Shown here: positions 12,207 through 22,556 of the stretch, in pieces | How the letters are laid out: each line of letters opens with the position of its first letter | Numbering within the stretch: position 1 is the stretch's first letter | DNA from: Saccoglossus kowalevskii | Lineage: Eukaryota; Hemichordata; Enteropneusta; Harrimaniidae | Assembly: GCF_000003605.2 (NCBI RefSeq) | Contig: NW_003124589.1 | Location: 1-44,074, forward strand | Direction of reading: 5' to 3' | Length of the DNA: 44,074 nucleotides | Program-made: the position numbers and the translations under genes | The notes under the pieces: model-generated | What the model was told of the DNA's origin: nothing | The model's input: only the letters and a program-made list of their open reading frames with translations | The model's database searches: none

Positions 12207-13138
12207 ACATACTTGGAGTAACACTACGGTAATTTAACAGCAATTCACGAAATATTTATTTACATTTTCGAACTTTTAACTATGGTAATTGTTAATATGA
12301 TATCACAGGTAACAATCCCGATTGAAAAAACAACTTTGCAATCGCTTTTCACAACTTTGTAAGAAGTTTGTTGTCGATTTTTCGGTTGGCAGTTGTGATA
12401 ATCTGCTTATATATGAGGCATTCTTGATACGTTTACTTAATGTTTTCGAAATTTAACAGCGGGGGTGTCATGGCAATGACATAGTTAAATATACAAGCAA
12501 CTCCGCCAACATTTCCTTCGCTTTTTCCAACATTGCACGCTGTTTTCTAACATTTTACAGTCAGTTCATGTGAAAATCTATAGGTTGCTTTCAACTAGCA
12601 TTTATTAAATTTGTCGACTTTACAGCTGCGCGTTTCTATATGCCAACAACTTAGGTCATATATACCGATATATCTACCAAAGTTTCAATAACTTAGCACA
12701 ACTTTGCCATCACTTTGAACAACTTTGCCCGGTGTGTTAACAGATTAAAACCCAGTACGTGCCGATAGCATCTACAACTTGTTCTTGGAAATTAGAAAAA
12801 AATTGAAAACTTTTCCTTAATTAAAATAGTTACAAAAATTCCACGATTTTCCACTATAAATTATTACCATCACAGTGAGAAAGAATGCAGAACGTTGCCT
12901 TATATTTTAACTGTGTGTGTTATGGAAAAAAAAAATCAACTGCTCGTTTACTCAGGAGTCTCCCATGCATGTACTAACCACGATCGATTGCGATTTACTT
13001 TAAACGTTTGTGTCAGCCAACTACACAGCTGCATAGATATTTGAAATTAAGCCGAATTGGCAGGTATTTCATGTTTTTCGATGTTTTAAAATCGTTATTG
13101 CTGGCAGGAGTACCTTCTAGAATTGACCTATAACCTCT
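12207..13138 (+). repeat. Monomer 14 (indel cluster)
   Basis: 932 bp. From about 12888 to 13110 it shows many single-base losses (GCAGAACG, CTCAGGAGTC, TTTGTGTCAG, TAGATATTTG, GGCAGGAGTACC), a pattern of unpolished sequence. Its end shares GCGATTTACTTT and GTTATTGCTGGC with unit 16. Confidence 0.95.
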
Positions 13139-14079
13139 ACACACTTGGAGTAACACTTCGGTATTTTAACAGAAATTCACGAAATATTTATTTACATTTT
13201 CGAACTTTTAACTATGGTAATTGTTAATATGATATCACAGGTAACAATCCCGATTGAAACAACCAACTTTGCAATCGCTTTTCACAACTTTGTAAGCAGT
13301 TTGTTGTCGATTTTTCGGTTGGCAGTTGTGATAATCTGCTTATATATGAGGCATTCTTGATACATTTACTTTATGTTCTCGAAATTTAACTGCGTGGGTG
13401 TCATGGCAATGACATAGGTTAAATATACAAGCAACTCCGCCAACATTTCCTTCGCTTTTTCCAACATTGCACGCTGTTTTCTAACATTTTACAGTCAGTT
13501 CATGTGAAAATCTATAGGTTGCTTTCAACTAGCATTTATTAAATTTGTCGACTTTACAGCTGCGCGTTTCTATATGCCAACAACTTAGGTCATATATACC
13601 GATATATCTACCAAAGTTTCAATAACTTAGCACAACTTTGCCATCACTTTGAACAACTTTGCCCGGTGTGTTAACAGCTTAAAACCCAGTACGTGCCGAT
13701 AGCATCTACAACTTGTTCTTGGAAATTAGAAAAAAAATTAAAAACTTGTCCTTAATTAAAATTGTTACAAAAATTCCACGATTTTCCACTATAAATAATT
13801 ACCATCACAGTGAGAAAGAATGCAGGAACGTTGCCTTATATTTTAACTGTGTGTGTCATGAAACAAAAAAATCAACTGCTCGCTTACTCAGGGAGTCTCC
13901 CATGCATGTACTAACCACGATCGATTGCGCTTTACTTTAAACGTTTGTTGTTCAGCTAACCACACAGCTGCATAGATTATTTGAAATTAAGCCGAATTGG
14001 CAGGTATTTCATGTTTTTCGATGTTTTAAAATCGTTATCGCTGGCATGAAGTACCTTCTAGAATTGACCTATAACCTCA
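13139..14079 (+). repeat. Monomer 15 (two-unit duplication)
   Basis: 941 bp. The first half shares ACACACTTGG, GGTATTTTAACAG and GTTCTCGAAATTTAACTGCG with unit 17; the second half is the twin of unit 13. It therefore sits in the middle of a two-unit-period duplication. Confidence 0.97.
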
Positions 14080-15024
14080 ACATACTTGGAGTAACACTAC
14101 GGTAATTTAACAGCAATTCACGAAATATTTATTTACATTTTCGAACTTTTAACTATGGTAATTGTTAATATGATATCACAGGTAACAATCCCCATTGAAA
14201 AAAACAACTTTGCAATCGCTTTTCACAACTTTGTAAGCAGTTTGTTGTCGATTTTTCGGTTGGCAGTTGTGATAATCTGCTTATATATGAGGCATTCTTG
14301 ATACGTTTACTTAATGTTTTCGAAATTTAACAGCGGGGGTGTCATGGCAATGACATAGGTTAAATATACAAGCAACTCCGCCAACATTTCCTTCGCTTTT
14401 TCCAACATTGCACGCTGTTTTCTAAGATTTTACAGCCAGTTCATGTGAAAATCTATAGGTTGCTTTCAAACTAGCATTTATTAAATTGGTCGACTTTACA
14501 GCTGCGCGTTTCTATATGCCAACAACTTAGGTCATATATACCAATATATCTACCAAAGTTTCAATAATTTAGCACAACTTTGCCATCACTTTGAACAACT
14601 TTGCCCGGTGTGTTAACAGCTTAAAACCCAGTACGTTCCGATCGCATCTACAACTTGTTCTTGGAAATTAGAAAAAAAATTGAAAACTTTTCCTTAATTA
14701 AAATAGTTACAAAAATTCCACGATTTTCCACTATAAATAATTACCATCACAGTGAGAAAGAATGCAGGTTACGTTGCCTTATATTTTAACTGTGTGTGTT
14801 ATGAAACAAAAAAAAATCAACTGCTCGTTTACTCAGGGAGTCTCCCATGCATGTACTAACCACGATCGATTGCGATTTACTTTAAACGTTTGTTGTTCAG
14901 CTAACTACACAGCTGCATAGATTATTTGAAAATAAGCCGAAATGGCAGGTTTTTCATGTTTTTCGATGTTTTAAAATCGTTATTGCTGGCATGAAGTACC
15001 TTCTAGAATTGACCTATAACCTCT
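14080..15024 (+). repeat. Monomer 16 (twin of 35)
   Basis: 945 bp. The first ~570 bp share with unit 35 CCCATTGAAAAAAAC, CTAAGATTTTACAG, TTTCAAACTAGC, AAATTGGTCGAC, CAATAATTTAGC and ACGTTCCGATCGC. The last ~200 bp instead match unit 14 (GCGATTTACTTT, GTTATTGCTGG). This is a clear mosaic. Confidence 0.97.
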
Positions 15025-15964
15025 ACACACTTGGAGTAACACTACGGTATTTTAACAGCAATTCACGAAATATTTATTTATATTTTCGAACTTTTAACTA
15101 TGGTAATTGTTAATATGATATCACAGGTAACAATCCCGATTGAAACAACCAACTTTGCAATCGCTTTTCACCAATTTGTAAGCAGTTTGTTGTCGATTTT
15201 TCGGTTGGCAGTTGTGATAATCTGCTTATATATGAGGCATTCTTGATACATTTACTTAATGTTCTCGAAATTTAACTGCGGCGGTGTCATGGCAATGACA
15301 TAGGTTAAATATACAAGCAACACCGCCAACATTTCCTTCGCTTTTTCCAACATTGCACGCTGTTTTCTAACATTTTACAGTCAGTTCATGTGAAAATCTA
15401 TAGGTTGCTTTCAACTAGCATTTATTAAATTTGTCGACTTTACAGCTGCGCGTTTCTATATGCCAACAACTTAGGTCATATATACCGATATATCTACCAA
15501 AGTTTCAATAACTTAGCACAACTTTGCCATCAATTTGAACAACTTTGCCCGGTGTGTTAACAGCTTAAAACCCAGTACGTGCCGATAGCATCTACAACTT
15601 GTTCTGGGAAATTAGAAAAAAAATGAAAACTTTTCCTTAATTAAAATAGTTACAAAATTCCACGATTTTCCACTATAAATAATTACCATCACAGTGAGAA
15701 AGAATGCAGAAACGTTGCCTTATATTTTAACTGTGTGTGTTATGAAACAAAAAAAATCAACTGCTCGTTTACTCAGGGAGTCTCCCATGCATGTACTAAC
15801 CACGATCGATTGCGCTTTATTTTAAACATTTGTTGTTCAGCTAACTACACAGCTGCATAGATTATTTGAAATTAAGCCGAATTGGCAGGTATTTCATGTT
15901 TTTCGATGTTTTAAAATCGTTATCGCTGGCATGAAGTACCTTCTAGAATTGACCTATAACCTCT
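15025..15964 (+). repeat. Monomer 17
   Basis: 940 bp. The start matches unit 15 (ACACACTTGG, GTTCTCGAAA). The second half regains GCAGAAACG, a marker of domain 3-10, while keeping AGTCAGTTC. Private: TTCACCAATTTG, AACACCGCC, GTTCTGGGAAAT. Confidence 0.97.
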
Positions 15965-16906
15965 ACATACTTGGAGTAACACTACGGTAATTTAACAGCA
16001 ATTCACGAAATATTTATTTACATTTTCGAACTTTTAACTATGGTAATTGTTAATATGATATCACAGGTAACAATCCCGATTGAAACAACCAACTTTGCAA
16101 TCGCTTTTCACAACTTTGTAAGCAGTTTGTTGTCGATTTTTCGGTTGGCAGTTGTGATAATCTGCTTATATATGAGGCATTCTTGATACATTTACTTAAT
16201 GTTTTCGAAATTTAACTGCGGGGGTGTCATGGCGATGACATAGGTTAAATATACAAGCAACTCCGCCAATATTTCCTTCGCTTTTTCCAACATTGCACGC
16301 TGTTTTCTAACATTTTACAGTCCGTTCATGTGAAAATCTATAGGTTGCTCTCAACTAGCATTTATTAAATTTGTCGACTTTACAGCTGCGCGTTTCTATA
16401 TGCCAACAACTTAGGTCATATATACCGATATATCTACCAAAGTTTCAATAACTTAACACAAATTTGCCATCACTTTGAACAACTTTGCCCGGTGTGTTAA
16501 CAGCTTAAAACCCACTACGTGCCGATAGCATCTACAACTGTTCTTGGAAATTAGAAAAAAAATTGAAAACTTTTCCTTAATTAAAATAGTTACAAAAATT
16601 CCACGATTTTCCACTATAAATAATTACCATCACAGTGAGAAAGAATGCAGGAACGTTGCCTTATATTTTAACTGTGTGTGTTATGAAACAAAAAAAAATC
16701 AACTGCTCGTTTACTCAGGGAGTCTCCCATGCATGTACTAACCACGATCGATTGCGCTTTACTTTAAACATTTGTTGTTCAGCTAACAACACAGCTGCAT
16801 AGATTATTTAAAATTAAGCCGAATTGGCAGGTATTTCATGTTTTTCGATGTTTTAAAATCGTTATCGCTGTCATGAAGTACCTTCTAGAATTGACCTATA
16901 ACCTCT
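15965..16906 (+). repeat. Monomer 18 (recombinant)
   Basis: 942 bp. Combines CGATGACATA and AGTCCGTTC of the first type with ATTAAATTT of the second, placing an exchange point between about 16323 and 16365. Its end has CTAACAACACAG and CGCTGTCATG, shared with unit 19. Confidence 0.97.
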
Positions 16907-17849
16907 ACATACTTGGAGTAACACAACGGTAATTTAACAGCAATTCACGAAATATTTATTTACATTTTCGAATTTTTAACTATGGTAATTGTTAATATGA
17001 TATCACAGGTAACAATCCCGATTGAAACAACCAACTTTGCAATCGCTTTTCACAACTTTGTAAGCAGTTTTTTGTCGATTTTTCGGTTGGCAGTTATGAT
17101 AATCTGCTTATATATGAGGCATTCTTGATACATTTACTTAATGTTTTCGAAATTAAACTGCGTGGGTGTCATGGCAATGACATAGGTTAAATATACAAGC
17201 AACTCCGCCAACATTTCCTTCGCTTTTTCCAACAATGCACGCTGTTATCTAACATTTTACAGTCAGTTCATGTGAAAATCTATAGGTTGCTTTCAACTAG
17301 CATTTATTAAATTTGTCGACTTTACAGCTGCGCGTTTCTATATGCCAACAACTTAGGTCATATATACCGATATACCTACCAAAGTTTCAATAACTTAGCA
17401 CAACTTTACCATCACTTTGAACAACTTTGCCCGGTGTGTTAACAGCTTGAAACCCAGTACGTGCTGATAGCATCTACAACTTGTTCTTGGGAATTAGAAA
17501 AAAAAATTGAAAACTTTTCCTTAATTAAAATAGTTACAAAAATTCCACGATTTTCCATTATAAATAATTACCATCACAGTGAGAAAGAATGCAGGAACGT
17601 TGCCTTATATTTTAACTGTGTGTGTTATGAAACAAAAAAAATCAACTGCTCGTTTACTCAGGGAGTGTCCCATGCAAGTACTAACCACGATCGATTGCGC
17701 TTTACTTTAAACATTTGTTGTTCAGCTAACAACACAGCTGCATAGATTATTTAAAATTAAGCCGAATTGGCAGGTATTTCATGTTTTTCTATGTTTTAAA
17801 ATCGTTATCGCTGTCATGAAGTACCTTCTAGAATTGACCTATAACCTCT
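16907..17849 (+). repeat. Monomer 19 (duplicate of 20)
   Basis: 943 bp. Shares with unit 20 AACACAACGG, GCAGTTTTTTGTCG, GCAGTTATGATAA, GAAATTAAACTGCG and AACAATGCACGCTGTTATC. GAGTGTCCC breaks the GGGAGTCTCCC palindrome, as in unit 26. Confidence 0.97.
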
Positions 17850-18791
17850 ACATACTTGGAGTAACACAACGGTAATTTAACAGCAATTCACGAAATATTT
17901 ATTTACATTTTCGAATTTTTAACTATGGTAATTGTTAATATGATATCACAGGTAACAATCCCGATTGAAACAACCAACTTTGCAATCGCTTTTCACAACT
18001 TTGTAAGCAGTTTTTTGTCGATTTTTCGGTTGGCAGTTATGATAATCTGCTTATATATCAGGAATTCTTGATACATTTACTTAATGTTTTCGAAATTAAA
18101 CTGCGGGGGTGTCATGGCAATGACATAGGTTAAATATACAAGCAACTCCGCCAACATTTCCTTCGCTTTTTCCAACAATGCACGCTGTTATCTAACATTT
18201 TACAGTCAGTTCATGTGAAAATCTATAGGTTGCTTTCAACTAGCATTTATTACATTTGTCGACTTTACAGCTGCGTGTTTCTATATGCCAACAACTTAGG
18301 TCATATATACCGATATATCTACCAAAGTTTCAATAACTTAGCACAACTTTGCCATCACTTTGAACAACTTTGCCCGGTGTGTTAACAGCTTAACACCCAG
18401 TACGTGCCGATAGCATCTACAACTTGTTCTTGGAAATTAGAAAAAAAATTGAAAACTTTTCCTTAATTAAAATAGTTACAAAATTCCACGATTTTCCACT
18501 ATAAATAATTACCATCACAGTGAGAAAGAATGCAGGAACGTTGCCTTATATTTTAACTGTGTGTGTTATGAAACAAAAAAAAATCAACTGCTCGTTTACT
18601 CAGGGAGTCTCCCATGCATGTACTAACCACGATCGATTGCGCTTTACTTTAAACGTTTGTTGTTCAGGTAACTACACAGCTGCATAGATTATTTGAAATT
18701 AAGCCGAATTGGCAGGTATTTCATGTTTTTCGATGTTTTATAATCGTTATCGCTGGAATGAAGTACCTTCTAGAATTGACCTATAACCTCT
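17850..18791 (+). repeat. Monomer 20 (duplicate of 19)
   Basis: 942 bp. The first ~350 bp are nearly identical to unit 19; the second half lacks the unit 19 end variants. Private: ATATATCAGGAATTC and TTAACACCCAG. ATTACATTTGTC is shared with unit 26. Confidence 0.97.
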
Positions 18792-19727
18792 ACATACTTG
18801 GAGCAACACTACGGTAATTTAACAGCAATTCACGAAATATTTATTTACATTTTCGAACTTTTATCTATGGTAATTGTTAATATTATATCACAGGTAACAA
18901 TCCCGAATGAAAAAAACAACTTTGCAATCGCTTTTCACAACTTTGTAAGCAGTTTGTTGTCGATTTTTCGGTTGGCAGTTGTGATAAGCTGCTTATATAT
19001 GAGGCATTTTTGATACATTTACTTAATGTTTTCGAAATTTAACTGCGGGGTTGTCATGGCGATGACATAGGTTAAAATACAAGCAACTCCGCCAACATTT
19101 CCTTCGCTTTTTCCAACATTGCACGCTGTTTTCTAACATTTTACAGTCCGTTCATGTGAAAATCTATAGGTTGCTTTCAACTAGCATTTATTCAATTTGT
19201 CGACTTTACAGCTGCGCGTTTCTATATGCCAACAACTTAGGTCATATATACCGATATATCTACCAAAGTTGCAATAACTTAGCACAACTTTGCCATCACT
19301 TTGAACAACTTTGCCCGGTGTGTTAACAGCTTAAAACCCACTACGTGCCGATAGCATCTACAACTTGTTCTTGGAAATTAGAAAAAAATTGAAAACTTTT
19401 CCTTAATTAAAATAGTTACAAAAATCCACGATTTTCCACTATAATAATTATCATCACAGTGAGAAGATGCAGGAACGTTGCCTTATATTTTAACTGTGTG
19501 TGTTATGAAACAAAAAAAATCAACTGCTCGTTTACTCAGGGAGTCTCCCATGCATGTACTAAAAACGATCGATTGCGCTTTACTTTAAACGTTTGTTGTT
19601 CAGCTAACTACACAGCTGCATAGATTATTTGAAATTAAGCCGAATTGGCAGGTATTTCATGTTTTTCGATGTTTTAAAATCGTTATTGCTGGCATGAAGT
19701 ACCTTTTAGAATTGACCTATAACCTCT
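18792..19727 (+). repeat. Monomer 21 (twin of 30)
   Basis: 936 bp. Shares with unit 30 GGAGCAACACTACGG, TTTTATCTATGG, CCCGAATGAAAA and GATAAGCTGC; the last two also occur in unit 38. Carries first-type AGTCCGTTC and ATTCAATTT. Single-base losses cluster at about 19420-19470. Confidence 0.96.
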
Positions 19728-19852
19728 ACATACTTGGAGTAACACTACGGTAATTTAACAGCAATTCACGAAATATTTATTTACATTTTCGAACTTTTAA
19801 CAATGGTAATTGTTAATATGATATCACAGGTAACAATCCCGATTGAAACAAC

Positions 19853-19881
19853 CAACTTTGCAATCGCTTTTCACAACTTTG
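19853..19881 (+). repeat. Internal motif pair A (CAACTTTG, 21-bp spacing)
   Basis: In the reference unit CAACTTTG starts at 19853 and again at 19874, exactly 21 bp apart. The linker (GC-rich start, then CTTTT) resembles those of pairs B and C. The same pair sits at this place in nearly all units. Probably a relic of a shorter ancestral repeat; function unknown. Confidence 0.8.
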
Positions 19882-19987
19882 TAAGCAGTTTGTTGTCGAT
19901 TTTTCGGTTGGCAGTTGTGATAATCTGCTTATATATGAGGCATTCTTGATACATTTACTTAATGTTTTCGAAATTTAACTGCGGGGG

Positions 19988-20003
19988 TGTCATGGCAATG
20001 ACA
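19988..20003 (+). other. 16-bp palindrome TGTCAT-GGCA-ATGACA
   Basis: Perfect 6-bp arms around a 4-base centre, placed right after a run of five G. It recurs in nearly every unit; the main variant (GGCG centre) leaves the arms intact. Arms are altered in units 12 and 23, the centre is enlarged in unit 31, and the whole element is deleted in unit 34. It could be a protein-binding site or a small hairpin in a transcript; nothing shows which. Confidence 0.8.
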
Positions 20004-20029
20004 TAGGTTAAATATACAAGCAACTCCGC

Positions 20030-20058
20030 CAACATTTCCTTCGCTTTTTCCAACATTG
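20030..20058 (+). repeat. Internal motif pair B (CAACATTT/CAACATTG, 21-bp spacing)
   Basis: CAACATTT at 20030 and CAACATTG at 20051 are 21 bp apart, with linker TTCGCTTTTT resembling that of pair A. It starts 177 bp after pair A. The similarity to A and C is partial, so common origin is an inference. Confidence 0.65.
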
Positions 20059-20221
20059 CACGCTGTTTTCTAACATTTTACAGTCAGTTCATGTGAAAAT
20101 CTATAGGTTGCTTTCAACTAGCATTTATTAAATTTGTCGACTTTACAGCTGCGCGTTTCTATATGCCAACAACTTAGGTCATATATACCGATATATCTAC
20201 CAAAGTTTCAATAACTTATCA

Positions 20222-20250
20222 CAACTTTGCCATCACTTTGAACAACTTTG
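20222..20250 (+). repeat. Internal motif pair C (CAACTTTG, 21-bp spacing)
   Basis: CAACTTTG at 20222 and 20243, again 21 bp apart and 192 bp after pair B. The 21-bp first half agrees with pair A at 17 of 21 positions by hand alignment. Confidence 0.8.
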
Positions 20251-20378
20251 CCCGGTGTGTTAACAGCTTAAAACCCAGGACGTGCCGATAGCATCTACAA
20301 TTTGTTCTTGGAAATTAGAAAAAAAATTGAAAACTTTTCCTTAATTAAAATAGTTACAAAAATTCCACGATTTTCCAC

Positions 20379-20386
20379 TATAAATA
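20379..20386 (+). promoter_or_regulatory. TATAAATA motif (possible TATA box)
   Basis: CACTATAAATAATT occurs once per unit and is kept in most copies; TATAAATA fits the eukaryotic TATA-box consensus. In AT-rich DNA such a word is expected by chance, and no downstream gene exists. At most it could drive satellite transcripts. Weak call. Confidence 0.2.
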
Positions 20387-20453
20387 ATTACCATCACAGT
20401 GAGAAAGAATGCAGGAACGTTGCCTTATATTTTAACTGTGTGTGTTATGAAAC

Positions 20454-20460
20454 AAAAAAA
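20454..20460 (+). repeat. Length-variable A-tract
   Basis: After TGTGTGTTATGAAAC every unit has an A-run that varies between copies and is sometimes interrupted (AAAAACAAATC, AAAACCAATC, AAATAAATC). A second variable A-run follows GGAAATTAG about 140 bp upstream. Replication slippage, and perhaps sequencing error, explains the variation, and it shifts every reading frame that crosses these points. Confidence 0.85.
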
Positions 20461-20481
20461 CATCAACTGCTCGTTTACTCA

Positions 20482-20561
20482 GGGAGTCTCCCATGCATGT
20501 ACAAACCACGATCGATTGCGCTTTACTTTAAACATTTGTTGTTCAGCTAACTACACAGCTG
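20482..20561 (+). other. Cluster of short palindromes
   Basis: Within 80 bp of the reference unit lie GGGAGTCTCCC (20482-20492, 5-bp arms, one-base centre), ATGCAT (20493-20498), CGATCG overlapping ATCGAT (20509-20516), and CAGCT/AGCTG arms around 8 bases (20544-20561). The cluster repeats in most units. GGGAGTCTCCC is broken in units 19, 25, 26, 33 and 34. Significance is uncertain because short palindromes also arise by chance. Confidence 0.6.
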
Positions 20562-20670
20562 CATAGATTATTTGAAATTAAGTCGAATTGGCAGGTATTT
20601 CATGTTTTTCGATGTTTTAAAATCGTTATCGCTGGCATGAAGTAACTTCGAGAATTGACCTATAACCTCT

Positions 20671-21613
20671 ACATACTTGGAGTAACACTACGGTAATTTA
20701 ACAGCAATTCACGAAATATTTATTTACATTTTCGAACTTTTAACTACGGTAATTGTTAATATGATATCACAGGTAACAATCCCGATTGAAACAACCAACT
20801 TTGCAATCGCTTTTCACAACTTTGTAAGCAGTTTGTTGTCGATTTTTCGGTTGGCAGTTGTGATAATCTGCTTATATATGAGGCATTCTTGATACATTTA
20901 CTTAATGTTCTCGAAATTTAACTGCGGGGGTGTCATGGCGGTGACATAGGTTAAATATACAAGCAACTCCGCCAACATTTCCTTCACTTTTTCCAACATT
21001 GCACGCTGTTTTCTAACATTTTACAGTCAGTTCATGTGAAAATCTATAGGTTGCTTTCAACTAGCATTTATTAAATTTGTCGACTTTACAGCTGCGCGTT
21101 TCTATATGCCAACAACTTAGGTCATATATACCGATATATCTACCAAAGTTTCAATAACTTAGCACAACTTTGCCATCACTTTGAACAACTTTGCCCGGTG
21201 TGTTAACAGCTTAAAACCCAGTACGTGCCGATAGCATCTACAACTTGTTCTTGGAAATTAGAAAAAAATTGAAAACTTTTCCTTAATTAAAATAGTTACA
21301 AAAATTCCACGATTTTCCACTATAAATTATTACCATCACAGTGAGAAAGAATGCAAGAACGTTGCCTTAAATTTTAACTGTGTGTGTTATGAAACAAAAA
21401 AAAAATCAACTGCTCGTTTACTCAGGGAGTCTCCCATGCATGTACTAACCACGATCGATTGCGCTTTACTTTAAACATTTGTTGTTCAGCTAACCACACA
21501 GCTGCATAGATTATTTGAAATTAAGCCGAATTGGCAGGTATTTCATGTTTTTCGATGTTTTAAAATCGTTATCGCTGGCATGAAGTACCTTCTAGAATTG
21601 ACCTATAACCTCT
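20671..21613 (+). repeat. Monomer 23
   Basis: 943 bp, second type. GTTCTCGAAA is shared with units 15 and 17. The palindrome reads TGTCATGGCGGTGACA, one arm mutated. Private: TTCACTTTTTCC and CTTAAATTTTAAC. Confidence 0.97.
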
Positions 21614-22556
21614 ACATACTTGGAGTAACACTACGGTAATTTAACAGCAATTCACGAAATATTTATTTACATTTTCGAACTTTTAACTATGGTAATTGTT
21701 AATATGATATCACAGGTAGCAATCCCGATTGAAAAAAAAACAACTTTGCAATCGCTTTTCACAACTTTGTAAGCAGTTTGTTGTCGATTTTTCGGTTGGC
21801 AGTTGTGATAATCTGCTTATATATGAGGCATTCTTGATACGTTTACTTAATGTTTTCGAAATTTAACTGCGGGGTGTCATGGCGATGACATAGGTTAAAT
21901 ATACAAGCAACTCCGCCAACATTTCCTTCGCTTTTTCCAACATTGCACGCTGTTTTCTAACATTTTACAGTCCGTTCATGTGAAAATCTATAGGTTGCTT
22001 TCAACTAGCATTTATTCAATTTGTCGACTTTACAGCTGCGCGTTTCTATATGCCAACATCTTAGGTCATATATACCGATATATCTACCAAAGTTTCAATA
22101 ACTTAGCACAACTTTGCCATCACTTTGAACAACTTTGCCCGGTGTGTTAACAGCTTAAAACCCACTACGTGCCGATAGCATCTACGACTTGTTCTTGGAA
22201 ATTAGAAAAAAATTGAAAACTTTTCCTTAATTAAAATAGTTACTAAAATTCCACGATTTTCCACTATAAATAATTACCACCACAGTGAGAAAGAATGCAG
22301 GAACGTTGCCTTATATTTTAACTGTGTGTGTTATGAAACAAAAAAAAATCAACTGCTCGTTTACTCAGGGAGTCTCCCATGCATGTACTAACCACGATCG
22401 ATTGCGCTTTACTTTAAACGTTTGTTGTTCAGCTAACTACACAGCTGCATAGATTATTTGAAATTAAGCCGAATTGGCAGGTATTTCATGTTTTTCGATG
22501 TTTTAAAATCGTTATCGCTGGCATGAAGTAACTTCTAGAATTGACCTATAACCTCT
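21614..22556 (+). repeat. Monomer 24 (first-type markers)
   Basis: 943 bp. Has CGATGACATA, AGTCCGTTC and ATTCAATTT together, as in domain 3-11, but GCAGGAACG in its second half. One G is missing from the G-run (GCGGGGTGTC). GGTAGCAATCC is shared with unit 39. Confidence 0.97.

Larger units (their letters stand above)
19728..20670 (+). repeat. Monomer 22 (reference copy for internal landmarks)
   Basis: 943 bp, close to the apparent consensus of the second type, with AACTGCGGGGG. The internal motifs annotated below are placed on this copy. Its end reads AACTTCGAGAATTG, which removes the otherwise regular TCTAGA site. Confidence 0.97.

Noticed and set aside
19971-19990. CENP-B box-like combination of TTCG and CGGG
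   Set aside because: TTCGAAATTTAA is followed by CGGGG in some units, but the spacing is 11 bases where the CENP-B box needs seven, and the central A is misplaced. No match elsewhere in the monomer.
20081-20095. Splice-acceptor-like TTTTACAG/TCAG strings in every unit
   Set aside because: Such strings are common in T-rich DNA, and there are no exons for them to serve.
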